64,000 nt of DNA from Neoasaia chiangmaiensis. Its GTDB lineage: Bacteria; Pseudomonadota; Alphaproteobacteria; Acetobacterales; Acetobacteraceae. Within the stretch, counting starts at the first letter, position 1. Each line of letters opens with the position of its first letter. Below, one piece after another: positions 19,542-30,008 of this stretch. Location: NCBI RefSeq assembly GCF_002005465.1, contig NZ_CP014691.1, forward strand, positions 3,186,001 to 3,250,000. The letters are read 5' to 3'. A model generated the notes under the pieces. That model was given only the letters and a program-made list of their open reading frames with translations, was not told where the DNA came from and searched no databases. A program made the translations under genes and the position numbers.

Positions 19542-19904
19542 ATGGAAGATGACCTTAATACCTTGATCGCTATTCTCAAAAGTGAAAACCAAGCATTGGA
19601 AGAAGATCGTCTGGCAGACGTTAAAGTTCTTCTGCCGCAAAAAGAGGCGTCTGCTGCCCTTGTGGCGCGCACTGGTACCTTAATGCAATCAGCGGATGCA
19701 TCACTTCAACGCTCTTTAGATCAGCTTGATGATTTGGCTAGCAGAAATGCACTATTGCTGAAGAAAAAAATTGATATACAGAAAAACTTGATAAGACTAT
19801 TGGCGGATGCTTCATTCACAGAAGGGCCAGCACTGTACGGGCGAAATGGAAATCGCACCGAGGTAAAATCTGGCATCAGCCTTATTTTGAACCTAGAACA
19901 ATAG
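19542..19904 (+). CDS. FlgN-like flagellar export chaperone
   Basis: A 120-residue, largely helical protein with the pattern of FlgN-type chaperones for hook-associated proteins: LIAILKSENQALEEDRLAD and VLLPQKEASAALVAR, followed by a Leu-rich helix and a Gly-containing tail (YGRNGN). It starts 4 nt after the flgJ stop, in the same short flagellar cluster. The FlgN call rests on pattern and context; a FlbY-like regulator is the alternative. Base composition is more AT-rich than its neighbours. Confidence 0.6.
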   Translation: MEDDLNTLIAILKSENQALEEDRLADVKVLLPQKEASAALVARTGTLMQSADASLQRSLDQLDDLASRNALLLKKKIDIQKNLIRLLADASFTEGPALYGRNGNRTEVKSGISLILNLEQ

Positions 19905-19994
19905 AAAGCTACTGCTGGCATCTGTTCAGGCGTCGAAATTGGTTTTATTCAGGAAGATATGGGGTCATAATTACAATATTAATGAGATAAAAAT

Positions 19995-20447
19995 ATGAAA
20001 TCTTTGGCGTTTGTTGGCTTGGCTATCGTTTCGATGAATGCAGTGGCCGACTGCAAGGCTGCTGTTTCAGTGCAATGCGATAATGATAGATTTCGAATGG
20101 ATCAGCAGTCATTCGAGCAGGGTGGTGCAGGCAGGGCCGATTTGCCGGAACATATATGTGGCCGGGTGGTAGCCGTAGCGCCAATGGCACGGCGCACTCG
20201 CAGCGGATTACATAGCTTTTTTTATGTTGATGTTGGACAGGGTGTCTCTATTCGCATCGTTTCCGATCTTGATCGGATGAATGCCCCGGCTTGGCCCTGG
20301 GTGAGAAAAGGTGACGAAGTGGATATCATCGGGCGGTATTATTATGACAATTTGCGGCGGCAGGGCATTGATTGGACCCACCACGGCGTTGGTCGTCATT
20401 GGGACACGCCGGGAAACGTTATCGTTAACGGTACAAAATTTCAGTAA
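19995..20447 (+). CDS. Secreted DUF3465-like protein
   Basis: A 150-residue protein with a signal peptide (KSLAFVGLAIVSMNAVA) and then a small beta-rich domain. The end, GIDWTHHGVGRHWDTPGNVIVNG, matches the DUF3465 signature WTHHxxxGRH, and the strands around GRVVAVAP, HSFFYVDVGQGVSIRIV and GDEVDIIGRYYYD fit its OB-like fold. Biochemical role unknown. It is monocistronic and convergent with clpA across a strong hairpin. Confidence 0.75.
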   Translation: MKSLAFVGLAIVSMNAVADCKAAVSVQCDNDRFRMDQQSFEQGGAGRADLPEHICGRVVAVAPMARRTRSGLHSFFYVDVGQGVSIRIVSDLDRMNAPAWPWVRKGDEVDIIGRYYYDNLRRQGIDWTHHGVGRHWDTPGNVIVNGTKFQ

Positions 20448-20460
20448 TCGAAAAAGGGAA

Positions 20461-20490
20461 GGAGATCGCCTTTCTTCCAGGGCGATCTCC
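20461..20490 (-). terminator. Terminator hairpin between the DUF3465-like gene and clpA
   Basis: A perfect 10-bp stem GGAGATCGCC/GGCGATCTCC with a 10-nt loop. On the minus strand it is followed by TTCCCTTTTT, so it best serves clpA; it may also stop the convergent transcript. Confidence 0.75.
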
Positions 20491-20496
20491 CCTCAT

Positions 20497-22830
20497 TCAG
20501 CCATCGCTGGCTGTTTCAGAGCGTTTCTCGTCGCTCCCCTCATCACCGTCTGATGTCGGTGAGCCGGTTTCGATGATATCGAAATCCAGGGCGTCGTTCT
20601 TAAGGCCGATTTTCACAGCGCCTCCAGACGCCAGGCGGCCAAACAGGAGTTCTTCAGCCAACGGTTTCTTGATGGTCTCCTGAATGACGCGTCCCAAGGG
20701 ACGTGCACCATACAAACGATCATAACCGCGCTCAGCTAACCATTCTTTCGCGGCAGAAGAGATTTCGATCGTGACGTGGCGATCGGCCAGCTGTGCCTCC
20801 AGCTGAAGAACAAATTTCTCAACGACGCGTCCGACAGTTTCGGGCGTGAGGTTCGCGAACGGGATAGTCGCATCCAGACGGTTGCGGAATTCGGGTGTGA
20901 ACATCCGCTTGATCGCGTCTTCATCTTCTCCCGACCGCTCCGTCCGACCAAAGCCCACCGCTTCCTTGCTGAGATCTGCCGCGCCCGCATTTGTTGTCAT
21001 GATCAGGATCACATTGCGGAAGTCCACAACCTTGCCGTTGTGATCCGTCAGCCGTCCGTGATCCATAACCTGCAGCAGAACGTTGTAGAGGTCCGGATGT
21101 GCCTTTTCGATCTCATCAAGTAGTAGAACGGCGTGGGGATGCTGATCGATTGAGTCGGTCAGCAGTCCGCCCTGATCGAAGCCGACATAACCCGGCGGCG
21201 CGCCGATCAATCTCGAAATCGAGTGTCGCTCCATATATTCCGACATGTCGAAACGGATGAGTTCGATCCCAAGAGACGAGGCCAGTTGTTTGGCAACTTC
21301 GGTCTTGCCGACGCCGGTCGGGCCGGAAAACAGGTAATTTCCAATCGGCTTCTCTGCGTCTCGAAGTCCTGCCCTCGAAAGCTTGATGGCTGCTGTCAGG
21401 GCTTCGATTGCACGATCCTGACCGAAGACCATGTTTTTCAGGTCGCGTGACAATGAGCGCAATGTTTCACGATCATCAGCCGACACGCTTTTGGGCGGAA
21501 TGCGCGCAATCTTGGCGACGATATCCTCAACATCTTTCAGGGTCACCGTCTTGCGACGCTTGTTCTCGGGTACAAGCATCCGAGAAGCGCCGACCTCGTC
21601 GATGATATCTATCGCCTTGTCTGGTAGCTTGCGGTCATGGATGTATTTCGATGAAAGCTCTACGGCGCCACGCAATGCTTCTTCTGTATAGCGCACCTTG
21701 TGATGACGTTCGTAGTTCACCTTCAGGCCGCGCAATATCTTCAGTGCATCTTCCTGTGAAGGTTCCGGTACGTCGATCTTCTGAAAGCGCCGAACAAGTG
21801 CCCGGTCTTTCTCGAAATGCTGACGGAATTCCTTATAGGTGGTCGAACCAATGCAACGGAGCGTGCCTGCCGCCAAGGCGGGTTTGAGTAGGTTGGAGGC
21901 GTCCATCGCACCGCCGGAGGTCGCGCCAGCACCAATCACGGTGTGGATCTCATCAATGAAGAGGATGCCGCCGGGGTTCTGGTCAAGTTCGGTGACCACG
22001 GCCTTCAGGCGCTCCTCGAAATCGCCACGGTAGCGGGTTCCCGCCAACAGCGATCCCATGTCGAGAGCGTAGATCGTGCTCTTGAGCAACACTTCAGGCA
22101 CATCGCCTTCCACGATCCTCTTGGCCAGGCCTTCCGCAATCGCTGTCTTGCCGACACCGGGGTCACCGACGTAGAGCGGATTGTTCTTCGTGCGGCGGCA
22201 CAGGATCTGGATGGTGCGCTCGATCTCCGCATCGCGACCGATCAACGGGTCGATCTTTCCCTCCTCGGCGCGGACGTTCAGATTGACGCAATAGGTGCTG
22301 AGAGCCTCCTGATTTTTCTGGGCCTTCCCCCGGTCCGGACGCTCCGCTTCGGAATTGTCTTTTGCAGAGGCCGATGGGCGGCGTGTCGTGCGATCCGGCG
22401 CCTTGGCGATACCGTGAGAGATGAAATTCACGGCATCCAGACGCGTCATGTCCTGCAATTGCAGGAAATAGACGGCATGGCTTTCCCGTTCAGCGAATAG
22501 TGCCACCAATACATTGGCGCCGGTGACTTCATCGCGGCCGGTCGACTGGACATGAATGGCGGCGCGCTGAATGACACGCTGAAAGGCTGCCGTAGGCTTG
22601 GGTTCGCCTGGTCGGTCAGCAGCAAGCCCTGCCAGATCCTTATCCAGGAACTCCGTAAGATCGGCACGCAGCTTATCGAGATCGATGCCGCATGCCTTGA
22701 AGACAGTCACCGAGTCGGCGTCTTCCGTCAGCGCCAGCAGCAGATGTTCGAGGGTCGCGTATTCGTGGCGACGTTCGCCTGCCAACGTAAGGGCACGATG
22801 GAGCGTTTGTTCGAGCGTACGAGACAACAT
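20497..22830 (-). CDS. clpA: ATP-dependent Clp protease ATP-binding subunit ClpA
   Basis: AAA+ unfoldase that feeds substrates to ClpP. 777 residues. Two N-terminal Clp-N repeats ([22 protein letters not shown] onward) are followed by D1 with Walker A GDPGVGKT and Walker B ILFIDEIH, and D2 with GPTGVGKT and [10 protein letters not shown], then a ClpB_D2-small domain. The start at 22830 has GAGGAG 8 nt upstream; a longer frame to 22932 lacks family similarity. The adaptor gene clpS lies just upstream on the same strand, the classic pairing. Confidence 0.96.
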   Translation of the reverse strand: MLSRTLEQTLHRALTLAGERRHEYATLEHLLLALTEDADSVTVFKACGIDLDKLRADLTEFLDKDLAGLAADRPGEPKPTAAFQRVIQRAAIHVQSTGRDEVTGANVLVALFAERESHAVYFLQLQDMTRLDAVNFISHGIAKAPDRTTRRPSASAKDNSEAERPDRGKAQKNQEALSTYCVNLNVRAEEGKIDPLIGRDAEIERTIQILCRRTKNNPLYVGDPGVGKTAIAEGLAKRIVEGDVPEVLLKSTIYALDMGSLLAGTRYRGDFEERLKAVVTELDQNPGGILFIDEIHTVIGAGATSGGAMDASNLLKPALAAGTLRCIGSTTYKEFRQHFEKDRALVRRFQKIDVPEPSQEDALKILRGLKVNYERHHKVRYTEEALRGAVELSSKYIHDRKLPDKAIDIIDEVGASRMLVPENKRRKTVTLKDVEDIVAKIARIPPKSVSADDRETLRSLSRDLKNMVFGQDRAIEALTAAIKLSRAGLRDAEKPIGNYLFSGPTGVGKTEVAKQLASSLGIELIRFDMSEYMERHSISRLIGAPPGYVGFDQGGLLTDSIDQHPHAVLLLDEIEKAHPDLYNVLLQVMDHGRLTDHNGKVVDFRNVILIMTTNAGAADLSKEAVGFGRTERSGEDEDAIKRMFTPEFRNRLDATIPFANLTPETVGRVVEKFVLQLEAQLADRHVTIEISSAAKEWLAERGYDRLYGARPLGRVIQETIKKPLAEELLFGRLASGGAVKIGLKNDALDFDIIETGSPTSDGDEGSDEKRSETASDG

Positions 22831-23001
22831 GATATGCGCTCCTCTCAGATTGGCTCGACATGTGTTTGACCAGAGCGGGGGTCTGCCGAACCAAATTCCC
22901 GATAACGGGTATCTTGTCGTGCGCTGAACCAATGCGCCAGCGCGAAACGAGTTGTTGATGAAAAAGTTTTTGCGTCTGGAAAGCTAGATGTCGGTCTTTG
23001 T

Positions 23002-23355
23002 TCAGGCTTTTTCAATTGTGCATTGAAGAGGGTGTTGATTCTGGCGCGCCAGATCCATGACCTGAGTCACCTTGCTCTCAGCGACCTCATAGGTGAAGAC
23101 GCCGCATACGCCCACGCCACGCTTATGAACGTGAAGCATGATGTTCGTGGCTTCATCGCGTGACTTACTGAAAAAGCGTTCCAGCACATGCACGACGAAC
23201 TCCATGGGGGTGTAATCGTCGTTCAGCATCAACACCTTGTACATGGCGGGACGACGTGTCTTGGGGCGTGGCTTGACCACCACGCTGGTGTGTAACTGGC
23301 CGTCGTCGTTGTCGCCGTCCGTGCCATTGTCGTTAGGGTCGTCGGGCGATTGCAT
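23002..23355 (-). CDS. clpS: ClpS adaptor protein
   Basis: Binds N-degron substrates and hands them to ClpA. The core motif [20 protein letters not shown] contains the Asn-Asp-Asp and Thr-Pro-Met residues of the binding pocket, followed by [26 protein letters not shown] and a C-terminal [11 protein letters not shown], all conserved. The variable N-terminal tail is Asp/Asn rich. Start uncertain: 23355 gives 117 residues, and in-frame ATGs exist at 23400 and 23445 without better ribosome sites. It is 171 nt upstream of clpA. Confidence 0.93.
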   Translation of the reverse strand: MQSPDDPNDNGTDGDNDDGQLHTSVVVKPRPKTRRPAMYKVLMLNDDYTPMEFVVHVLERFFSKSRDEATNIMLHVHKRGVGVCGVFTYEVAESKVTQVMDLARQNQHPLQCTIEKA

Positions 23356-23596
23356 GGCGGCATGCCGGCGCAGGACATGTTCTGTTATGGCGGCGCGCAT
23401 GGGGTGGCTTGATCCGGATCGTCGTGACAGCATGGTGAGCATCATATGGGATCGGGGCGCGGGGAGGGAAGAGGTGTCGTCAGGCGCAAAAAGAACGATG
23501 CACACTCTCTTTTAACAAAGTTCCGACAATATCTTTGTGGACGATACGAAACTTGTCTGTTTATCATCATCAGTCTGCAGAGGATGGGGTTGCCCG

Positions 23597-24709
23597 GTGA
23601 ACGATTGCCTTGCCGAACGTAATACAATCCCTCAGCGGGTCTGGCGTAAACCATGGGTTGCGGTAAGTGCACTGCTGGGCATTGCCACATATTCTCATGC
23701 GGCGCATGCGCAGTATGTCGGACATATCAGCAGCTTCGTAATGGACGCCAATAGTGGTGCCGTTCTTGCGCAGAGCGATCCTGACCTCCAGCGTTATCCG
23801 GCCTCGCTCACGAAGCTGATGACGCTCTATCTGACATTCGGTGCCTTGCGGTCAGGGCAAGTCTCGATGGACACGCAGGTGCCGGTATCGATTCATGCCG
23901 CCACGATGGCGCCGTCAAAGCTTGGGCTGGTGCCTGGAACCCGATTTAGCGTGCAGCAGGCCATACTCGGTCTTGTCACGAAGTCGGCCAATGATGCGGC
24001 CTGCGCGTTGGGCGAGCTCATCGGTGGCGGAGATGAAGTGCGCTTCGCAAACATGATGACCCAACAGGCCCGGGCGCTTGGGATGGCCAATACGACGTTC
24101 CGCAATGCATCCGGGCTGCCGGACCCGGAGCAGGTTACGACTGCACGCGACCTTGCGACGCTGACGCAGCATCTGATTAGAGATTATCCCGAATACTATC
24201 ATTTTTTCTCTACGCCCATGTTCGCGTTCCACGGTCGTCTTGTGCCCAATCACAATCCGATGCTGAAAATCTATGCTGGCGCGGATGGCCTCAAGACGGG
24301 TTATACGGACCTGGCCGGACGGAATCTGATTACATCGGCGCAGCGTAGCAATGTGAGGCTCATCGGGGTGGTTCTGGGATCCTCATCCAACGTCCAGCGT
24401 ACGCATGTCATGACCGCCTTGCTCGACAAGGGGTTTTCCGATGAAGGCGTTGCGCCCGTCGCGCCTCTGGTGCCGGTTGTCATGGCTCGCGCTAGATCGC
24501 GTTCGTTCTCACGCCATGGTTATTTCTTTGCCACCTCTTCTCGCATGCTGGCGAACCAGCCGATGGAAGTCGCGGAAGCGCCGACAGGGCCTCGGCGCTA
24601 CGCGCCTGTTTCCCGCCTACATCGGCATGTTGCGACCAGTGCCAACGTTCATATGGTGAGTGCCCATCATATTATCGGACGCAAGCATGCGGCTCGACGC
24701 CACGGGTAG
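23597..24709 (+). CDS. D-alanyl-D-alanine carboxypeptidase (peptidase S11)
   Basis: A periplasmic penicillin-binding protein that trims the terminal D-Ala of peptidoglycan stem peptides. The three active-site motifs are present: SLTK (in PASLTKL), SAN (in TKSANDAA) and KTG (in DGLKTGYT). The signal peptide is VAVSALLGIATYSHAAHA. The C-terminus after the domain is short and His/Arg rich, with no clear membrane anchor. GTG 23597 is preferred because AGGATGGGG lies 8 nt upstream; ATG 23537 would give 390 residues. Confidence 0.92.
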   Translation: MNDCLAERNTIPQRVWRKPWVAVSALLGIATYSHAAHAQYVGHISSFVMDANSGAVLAQSDPDLQRYPASLTKLMTLYLTFGALRSGQVSMDTQVPVSIHAATMAPSKLGLVPGTRFSVQQAILGLVTKSANDAACALGELIGGGDEVRFANMMTQQARALGMANTTFRNASGLPDPEQVTTARDLATLTQHLIRDYPEYYHFFSTPMFAFHGRLVPNHNPMLKIYAGADGLKTGYTDLAGRNLITSAQRSNVRLIGVVLGSSSNVQRTHVMTALLDKGFSDEGVAPVAPLVPVVMARARSRSFSRHGYFFATSSRMLANQPMEVAEAPTGPRRYAPVSRLHRHVATSANVHMVSAHHIIGRKHAARRHG

Positions 24710-24825
24710 GCTTGTATTGCAAGTTATTTGACGCATCAGGGTTGCTCCAGCCGCCCGGAAGACGCATTTTCTCGGCAGTAAGCGATATGAATGCTGATAG
24801 CTGAGACGTCGACAAGAGGGTGATG

Positions 24826-25632
24826 ATGGACGCGGAAACGAGCGAGCGCGGAATAGTCCTGCATTCCGAGGAGGATTTCGCAGGGCTGCGGGCTGCCGGA
24901 AAACTTGCAGCCGAGACGCTGGATATGATCACGCCGCATGTCCGTGCCGGAGTGACGACAGGTGAACTCGACGTGATCATTCATGAATTCACGCTGGCAC
25001 ATGGGGCCACACCCGCCCCACTCAACTACCGCGGCTATCCCAAATCATCCTGCATTTCCATCAATCACGTTGTCTGCCACGGTATTCCGGGTGAGAGACG
25101 TCTCAATGATGGCGACATCCTGAACATCGATGTTACCTCCATCCTGGATGGCTGGTATGGCGATTCCTCGCGTATGTATTACGTTGGCGATGTTCCGAAA
25201 AAAGCCCAGAAGCTTGTCGATGCGACGTATGAGGCATTGATGATCGGGGTGGCCCAGGTTGCGCCTGGCCGAACCCTTGGGGATGTCGGACACGCCATCC
25301 AGTCTTTCGCCGAAGGGAAACGACTGTCAGTCGTGCGTGATTTCTGCGGACATGGCATCGGTCGGACGTTCCACGCGGCGCCGAACGTTCTGCATTACGG
25401 CAAGCCCGGTCATGGCGTCGTCCTGCGGGAAGGCATGGTTTTCACGATCGAACCCATGCTCAATCTTGGTCGGCCGGACGTGAAAATTCTGGAGGATGGA
25501 TGGACAGCAGTCACCCGTGACCGTTCCTTGTCTGCCCAGTTCGAACATATGGTTGGCGTAACGTCCGACGGCTGTGAAATCTTCACGTTGTCGCCGGCCG
25601 GGCTCCACAGGCCGCCTTATTCAACGCAGTAA
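24826..25632 (+). CDS. map: Methionine aminopeptidase, type I
   Basis: Removes the initiator Met from nascent proteins. 268 residues with all metal ligands in place: the Asp pair in NIDVT and GDSSRMY, the His in GHGIGRTFH, the Glu in FTIEPM and the Glu in QFEHMV. CHGIPGERRLNDGD carries the conserved His near the active site. Three tandem start codons (GTG 24820, ATG 24823, ATG 24826) exist; AAGAGG at 24814 best serves 24826. The ggt gene follows after 16 nt. Confidence 0.96.
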   Translation: MDAETSERGIVLHSEEDFAGLRAAGKLAAETLDMITPHVRAGVTTGELDVIIHEFTLAHGATPAPLNYRGYPKSSCISINHVVCHGIPGERRLNDGDILNIDVTSILDGWYGDSSRMYYVGDVPKKAQKLVDATYEALMIGVAQVAPGRTLGDVGHAIQSFAEGKRLSVVRDFCGHGIGRTFHAAPNVLHYGKPGHGVVLREGMVFTIEPMLNLGRPDVKILEDGWTAVTRDRSLSAQFEHMVGVTSDGCEIFTLSPAGLHRPPYSTQ

Positions 25633-25648
25633 CATAGAGCGAGATTCC

Positions 25649-27469
25649 GTGCATCGTTATCGTCGTGCCTTTGCCGTTTTGTCCTGCACTCTCCTTGTCG
25701 AGGTTGCGTTTCCGGTTCACACGAATGCCGCGCCGCCGCCAGGCACGTCGAACGATCCGCTGGCATTCGGTACGGATGGCGGACGGCTCCCACCGCTGGC
25801 GCCCGCTGTCGGGCATCATGGAATGGTCGTCAGCGCGCAGCATCTGGCTTCGGAGGTCGGTGCGAAGATCCTTTCCTCAGGCGGCAACGCGGTAGATGCA
25901 TCTGTGGCTGTGGCTTACGCATTGGCTGTCGTCTACCCGGCAGCCGGCAACATCGGCGGCGGTGGTTTCATGACGCTGCGCTTGCCCGACGGTCACACGA
26001 CATTCATTGATTTTCGCGAGCACGCGCCTTTAAGGGCGACGGCGACCATGTATCAGGACGCGCAAGGGAGTGTCGTGCCGGGTGCATCCGTGTCTGGCTG
26101 GAAAGCTGTCGCCGTTCCCGGCACCGTGGCGGGAATGGAACTCATTCTGAAACGGTGGGGGCATCTCTCCCGCGCCAAGGTCATGGCGCCGGCGATTGCG
26201 CTCGCTCGGGACGGGTTCGTGTTGGGCGATGGCGATGTGCAACTTTTACATACGAGCACCGATGTCTTTCGGCGTGATCCGAATGCAAGGGCTGTCTTCC
26301 TTCACCCGGACGGGTCTCCGCTGGAAGTGGGGGACCGTCTCGTTCAGACCAATCTGGCGCATACACTATCGCTGATTGCGGCTCAGGGCGAAAAGGCTTT
26401 CTACAACGGCCCGATCGCGCAACAGATGATTGCCGGAAGCAATGCTGGCGGCGGTATTCTGCAAGCTGCGGATTTTACGGGATACAAGGCTCGGGAACTC
26501 AAGCCCATACAGTGTCGCTACCGTGGCTACACCGTCGATACGGCGCCTCCGCCAAGCGGCGGCGGCGTGGCGCTTTGCGAGATGCTTAATATTCTGTCCG
26601 GATACGATCTTTCCCGCCTTGGCGTAAGAAGCACGGAAGGAATACAACGGCAGATCGAAGCCATGCGGCATGCCTACTCCGACAGGCGTGGGCTCGGTGA
26701 CCCGGCTTTCGTGCAAAATCCGATCGCTCATCTGATTGATCCGGATTATGCCAGACAGATCAGGGCGGGCATCCCGACAGATCAAGCATTGAAATCGTCT
26801 GACCTTTCAATCGGTGACCCGTTGCCGCATCCCGCGTCTGCTCAAGCCGCCAGCGACACGGAGAAGCACGAGACGACGCAGTTTTCCGTCATGGACCGGA
26901 GCGGTATGGCGGTCTCCTGCACATATACGCTGAACGGGTGGTTCGGTGCAGGCGTTATCGGTGGTAATACCGGCGTTTTCATGAATGACGAGATGGACGA
27001 CTTCTCTGCAAAACCGGGGGCGTCTAACATGTTCGGGATCGTGGGGTCGGTTGCGAATGCCATTGCGCCGGGAAAAACGCCGCTTTCATCGATGTCGCCG
27101 ACCATTCTTTCCAGAAACGGCCACACGACCATGGTGGTCGGCAGTCCCGGCGGATCGAGGATTCCAACAATCACGCTGTCCGTGATTCTGGGCGTGATTG
27201 ATGGCGGTCTCGATATTCAGCAAGCGGTCGATCTTCCCAGAATCCACGAGCAATGGATGCCGTCGGCGATTGAGGCGGAGGCTGGTGCGATGAGCGATGC
27301 GACCGTCGCCGCGCTGACGAAGGAAGGCTATGAAATCTCGCCGCATAAGCCCTGGGGTGTGGCTGAGGCGATCCTGGCGGGCCGCCCGGACGCGAAAAGT
27401 GCGCCGACCGGTAATCTTTACGGCGGTTATGACAGGCGCCATCCGGGTGGTGCCGCAGACGGTCTGTGA
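25649..27469 (+). CDS. ggt: Gamma-glutamyltransferase
   Basis: A periplasmic Ntn-hydrolase that cleaves gamma-glutamyl compounds such as glutathione. 606 residues, made as a precursor with a signal peptide (FAVLSCTLLVEVAFPVHTNA) that self-cleaves before the Thr of the ETTQFSV segment into large and small subunits. The nucleophile Thr, the NGWFGAGV region, the NDEMDDF segment and MSPTIL with the GGSRIPT loop are intact. The GTG start at 25649 places the signal peptide at the N-terminus and sits 16 nt after map, so the two may be cotranscribed. Confidence 0.93.
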   Translation: MHRYRRAFAVLSCTLLVEVAFPVHTNAAPPPGTSNDPLAFGTDGGRLPPLAPAVGHHGMVVSAQHLASEVGAKILSSGGNAVDASVAVAYALAVVYPAAGNIGGGGFMTLRLPDGHTTFIDFREHAPLRATATMYQDAQGSVVPGASVSGWKAVAVPGTVAGMELILKRWGHLSRAKVMAPAIALARDGFVLGDGDVQLLHTSTDVFRRDPNARAVFLHPDGSPLEVGDRLVQTNLAHTLSLIAAQGEKAFYNGPIAQQMIAGSNAGGGILQAADFTGYKARELKPIQCRYRGYTVDTAPPPSGGGVALCEMLNILSGYDLSRLGVRSTEGIQRQIEAMRHAYSDRRGLGDPAFVQNPIAHLIDPDYARQIRAGIPTDQALKSSDLSIGDPLPHPASAQAASDTEKHETTQFSVMDRSGMAVSCTYTLNGWFGAGVIGGNTGVFMNDEMDDFSAKPGASNMFGIVGSVANAIAPGKTPLSSMSPTILSRNGHTTMVVGSPGGSRIPTITLSVILGVIDGGLDIQQAVDLPRIHEQWMPSAIEAEAGAMSDATVAALTKEGYEISPHKPWGVAEAILAGRPDAKSAPTGNLYGGYDRRHPGGAADGL

Positions 27470-27488
27470 GGTAAATGTTTTTGCCCTC

Positions 27489-27517
27489 TTGCCATCCCCG
27501 GTGGAAATGGTGTTAAC
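27489..27517 (+). promoter_or_regulatory. Possible promoter of the SRP RNA gene
   Basis: TTGCCA (27489-27494) and GTTAAC (27512-27517) with a 17-nt spacer end 8 nt before the predicted RNA 5' end. The -10 match is weak, so this rests mostly on position. Confidence 0.3.
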
Positions 27518-27525
27518 CATGCCCC

Positions 27526-27621
27526 GGGAGATCGGCCTTGGACGGGCGCCTTGCCAACCCGGTCAGGTCCGGAAGGAAGCAGCCGCAGTGAGTTTTGTCC
27601 GGGTCATGTGTTCGGTCTCCC
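27526..27621 (+). ncRNA. ffs: Signal recognition particle RNA (4.5S)
   Basis: The small bacterial SRP RNA. The universal apical core GGTCAGGTCCGGAAGGAAGC is present at 27561-27580. Ends are set by the closing helix GGGAGATCG with CGGTCTCCC, giving about 96 nt, a normal size. It binds Ffh to target membrane proteins. The position immediately before dnaX-ebfC-recR is conserved in many bacteria. Confidence 0.93.
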
Positions 27622-27655
27622 ACCTTTCTCATAAAATGGTCTATCGTCGTAGCGT

Positions 27656-29641
27656 ATGAGTGAGTACGAGGACGAAGATCGTCGCGACGATGTGCCGCTA
27701 CCGCCGATGCAGGATGGCGGTTTCTTCGATGCGCCGTCCGTTGCACCAAAAGCACCTTACCGTGTGTTGGCCAGGCAATATCGCCCGACCCATCTGGACG
27801 ATCTGATCGGGCAGGAAGCGACCGTGCGCATCCTGCGTCGGGCTTTCGAACTTGGCCGCGTCGCGCATGCCTTCATGCTGACCGGTGTGCGAGGGGTGGG
27901 GAAGACCACAACGGCGCGTATCATCGCGCGCGCCCTTAACTGCATCGGGCCGGACGGCCAGGGTGGTCCGACAGCCGATCCCTGCGGCGTCTGCGCCAAT
28001 TGCACAGCGATTCTGGCGGACCGTCATCCTGACGTTCTCGAAATGGACGCCGCATCCCGCACCGGGGTGGACGATGTGCGCGAGATCATCGAGGCAACCC
28101 GTTTTCGACCGATGCAGGCCCGAATGAAGGTCTTCATCATCGATGAAGTGCATATGCTTTCGCGCAATGCCTTCAATGCCTTGCTGAAAACACTTGAAGA
28201 GCCGCCTGCCCAGGTCACGTTCATCTTCGCGACGACGGAAATCCGCAAGGTCCCGGTGACCGTGCTCTCTCGTTGTCAGCGATTCGATATGCGTCGAGTC
28301 CCACAGGATGTTCTCGCCGCACATTTCGGCCGGATCGCCGGAAAAGAAGGTGCGCGTCTGTCGGACGACGCGCTTTCGATCATCGCGCGTGCGGCGGATG
28401 GCTCGGTGCGTGACGGTCTTTCTCTGCTGGATCAGGCGATCGCGCAGGCGGATGGGGACGCCGAAGTCAACGCCGAAGCGATCGCCGACATGTTGGGGCT
28501 GGCCGATCGGCACTTGGTGTTCGATTTGCTTGATGCCGTGATGAGTGGACGACCGGCGGAAGCGCTGTCGATATCGGCACAGGCATACGAGCGCGGCGCC
28601 GATCTCGGCGTGTTGCTTTCCGACCTGTTGTCGTTGCTTCATACGGTGTCCCGTTTCAAGGCGATACCAACATTGCGCGAATCCCGCGATTTGCCCGAGG
28701 CGGAGCGCCAGAGAGGCGGTGTTTTCGCGGATCGGCTTTCGGTCGCAACACTTGGTCGGGCGTGGCAGATCCTTCTTAAAGGCATTGCCGAGGTGGAAAC
28801 TGCGCCAGATCGTCGCGCCGCGGCGGAGATGGTCCTGATCCGGCTGTGTCATGCCAGCATCCTGCCGACGCCTGAACAACTGGCACGGCGTCTGACGGAG
28901 CAGGGCGGTGGGACCGATCGCCCTATCGAGGCGGCAGTTCAGGCTACAGGTGATGATCATTCCACTTCGATGGAGACACGGTTTTCGCCATCTTCGGCCA
29001 CGACGCCGGATGATGGGCCGCATGCGCGTCTTCGGCTCGTCGCGAATGGTGGTGTCGCCTATCCCGAGAGGGAGCTGGCGCACGCCCCGCAGCCTGAGAT
29101 CGCGAATGAGCCGCCGTCACCCGCCGCCGACGATGGAGAGGGGATGCTTCCGCCACGCTCCTGGCGGGAGATGGTGGCATTCGTCGCCCGCGAGCGGGAG
29201 CCACGTTTGCACGGGCTCTTGCGAAACGGCGCGCATCTTGTTCGATTTGCGCCGCCCGTCGTGGAAATACGCATGCAGGACGGCGTTCCTGCCCGAACCG
29301 AAGCGCGTCTGCAGGCAATTCTCGATCGGTGTTTCCCAGGTATGTGGCGGATTGTGCCGTCGAAGGCCGAGGGCGACCCTACGCTGGACGAGCAGGGCGC
29401 CGAAATTATCGAATTGCATCGCGTCAACGTGCAGGCTCATCCGCTTATTCAGGCCATTCTTGATGCATTTCCCGATGCGACGGTTGGTGAGCCACGCGAT
29501 GCATCGTTGGATGAATACGGACTTCCTCCTGAGGAGCTCGAGGCAATGACCCAGTTCGGCGGTGGAGATGACGTGCCGGATCTGGAATTTGCGCCGATCG
29601 ATGCCGATCTGGCGGACGACGATATGCGCGATCACGATTAA
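27656..29641 (+). CDS. dnaX: DNA polymerase III subunit gamma/tau
   Basis: Clamp-loader ATPase. The 661 residues include a conserved N-terminal AAA+ domain: [13 protein letters not shown], Walker [14 protein letters not shown], the zinc module with CGVCANC, DEVHMLS Walker B and sensor [19 protein letters not shown]. The linker after about residue 400 is variable and Pro/Asp rich, and the C-terminal tau-like domain ends acidic. No obvious slippery sequence for a programmed gamma frameshift was found. It is first in the dnaX-ebfC-recR block. Confidence 0.95.
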   Translation: MSEYEDEDRRDDVPLPPMQDGGFFDAPSVAPKAPYRVLARQYRPTHLDDLIGQEATVRILRRAFELGRVAHAFMLTGVRGVGKTTTARIIARALNCIGPDGQGGPTADPCGVCANCTAILADRHPDVLEMDAASRTGVDDVREIIEATRFRPMQARMKVFIIDEVHMLSRNAFNALLKTLEEPPAQVTFIFATTEIRKVPVTVLSRCQRFDMRRVPQDVLAAHFGRIAGKEGARLSDDALSIIARAADGSVRDGLSLLDQAIAQADGDAEVNAEAIADMLGLADRHLVFDLLDAVMSGRPAEALSISAQAYERGADLGVLLSDLLSLLHTVSRFKAIPTLRESRDLPEAERQRGGVFADRLSVATLGRAWQILLKGIAEVETAPDRRAAAEMVLIRLCHASILPTPEQLARRLTEQGGGTDRPIEAAVQATGDDHSTSMETRFSPSSATTPDDGPHARLRLVANGGVAYPERELAHAPQPEIANEPPSPAADDGEGMLPPRSWREMVAFVAREREPRLHGLLRNGAHLVRFAPPVVEIRMQDGVPARTEARLQAILDRCFPGMWRIVPSKAEGDPTLDEQGAEIIELHRVNVQAHPLIQAILDAFPDATVGEPRDASLDEYGLPPEELEAMTQFGGGDDVPDLEFAPIDADLADDDMRDHD

Positions 29642-29666
29642 CAAAGTGTATGGAGACGAGACGACG

Positions 29667-29990
29667 ATGAAAAACCTGGCCGGATTGATGAAGCAGGCTT
29701 CGCAGATGCAGGCGAAGATGGAAGAGGTCCAGAACGGTCTCAGCAATATGTCGATCGACGGTATGGCGGGCGCGGGTTTGGTCAGCGTGACACTCAACGG
29801 CAAGGGCGATTTGCGGAGCATTCGCATCGACCCAAAATTAGCCGATCCGAATGAGGTTGAAATGCTGCAGGACCTGATTCTTGCGGCGTTTTCTGACGCG
29901 CGTGCGAAGGTTGAGACGGCAAGTGCCGAAGAAATGCGCAAGGTGACGGGCGGGTTGGACCTGCCGGCGGGATTGAAATTCCCGTTCTGA
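29667..29990 (+). CDS. YbaB/EbfC nucleoid-associated protein
   Basis: A 107-residue DNA-binding protein of the YbaB/EbfC family: [21 protein letters not shown] helix, [21 protein letters not shown] strands and [17 protein letters not shown] helix. It sits between dnaX and recR, the universal position of the family. The start at 29667 follows the family N-terminus and has GGAGACGAG upstream. Confidence 0.95.
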   Translation: MKNLAGLMKQASQMQAKMEEVQNGLSNMSIDGMAGAGLVSVTLNGKGDLRSIRIDPKLADPNEVEMLQDLILAAFSDARAKVETASAEEMRKVTGGLDLPAGLKFPF

Positions 29991-30008
29991 TCGCGAGGAG
30001 CCATCGAC

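Noticed and set aside
27330..27659. A plus-strand open frame across the end of ggt and the SRP RNA
   Set aside because: The SRP RNA core fully explains the sequence, and the frame has no protein similarity.
27698..29083. A 461-codon minus-strand open frame opposite dnaX
   Set aside because: It is antisense to a highly conserved gene, and its His/Arg/Gln-rich composition shows no domain.
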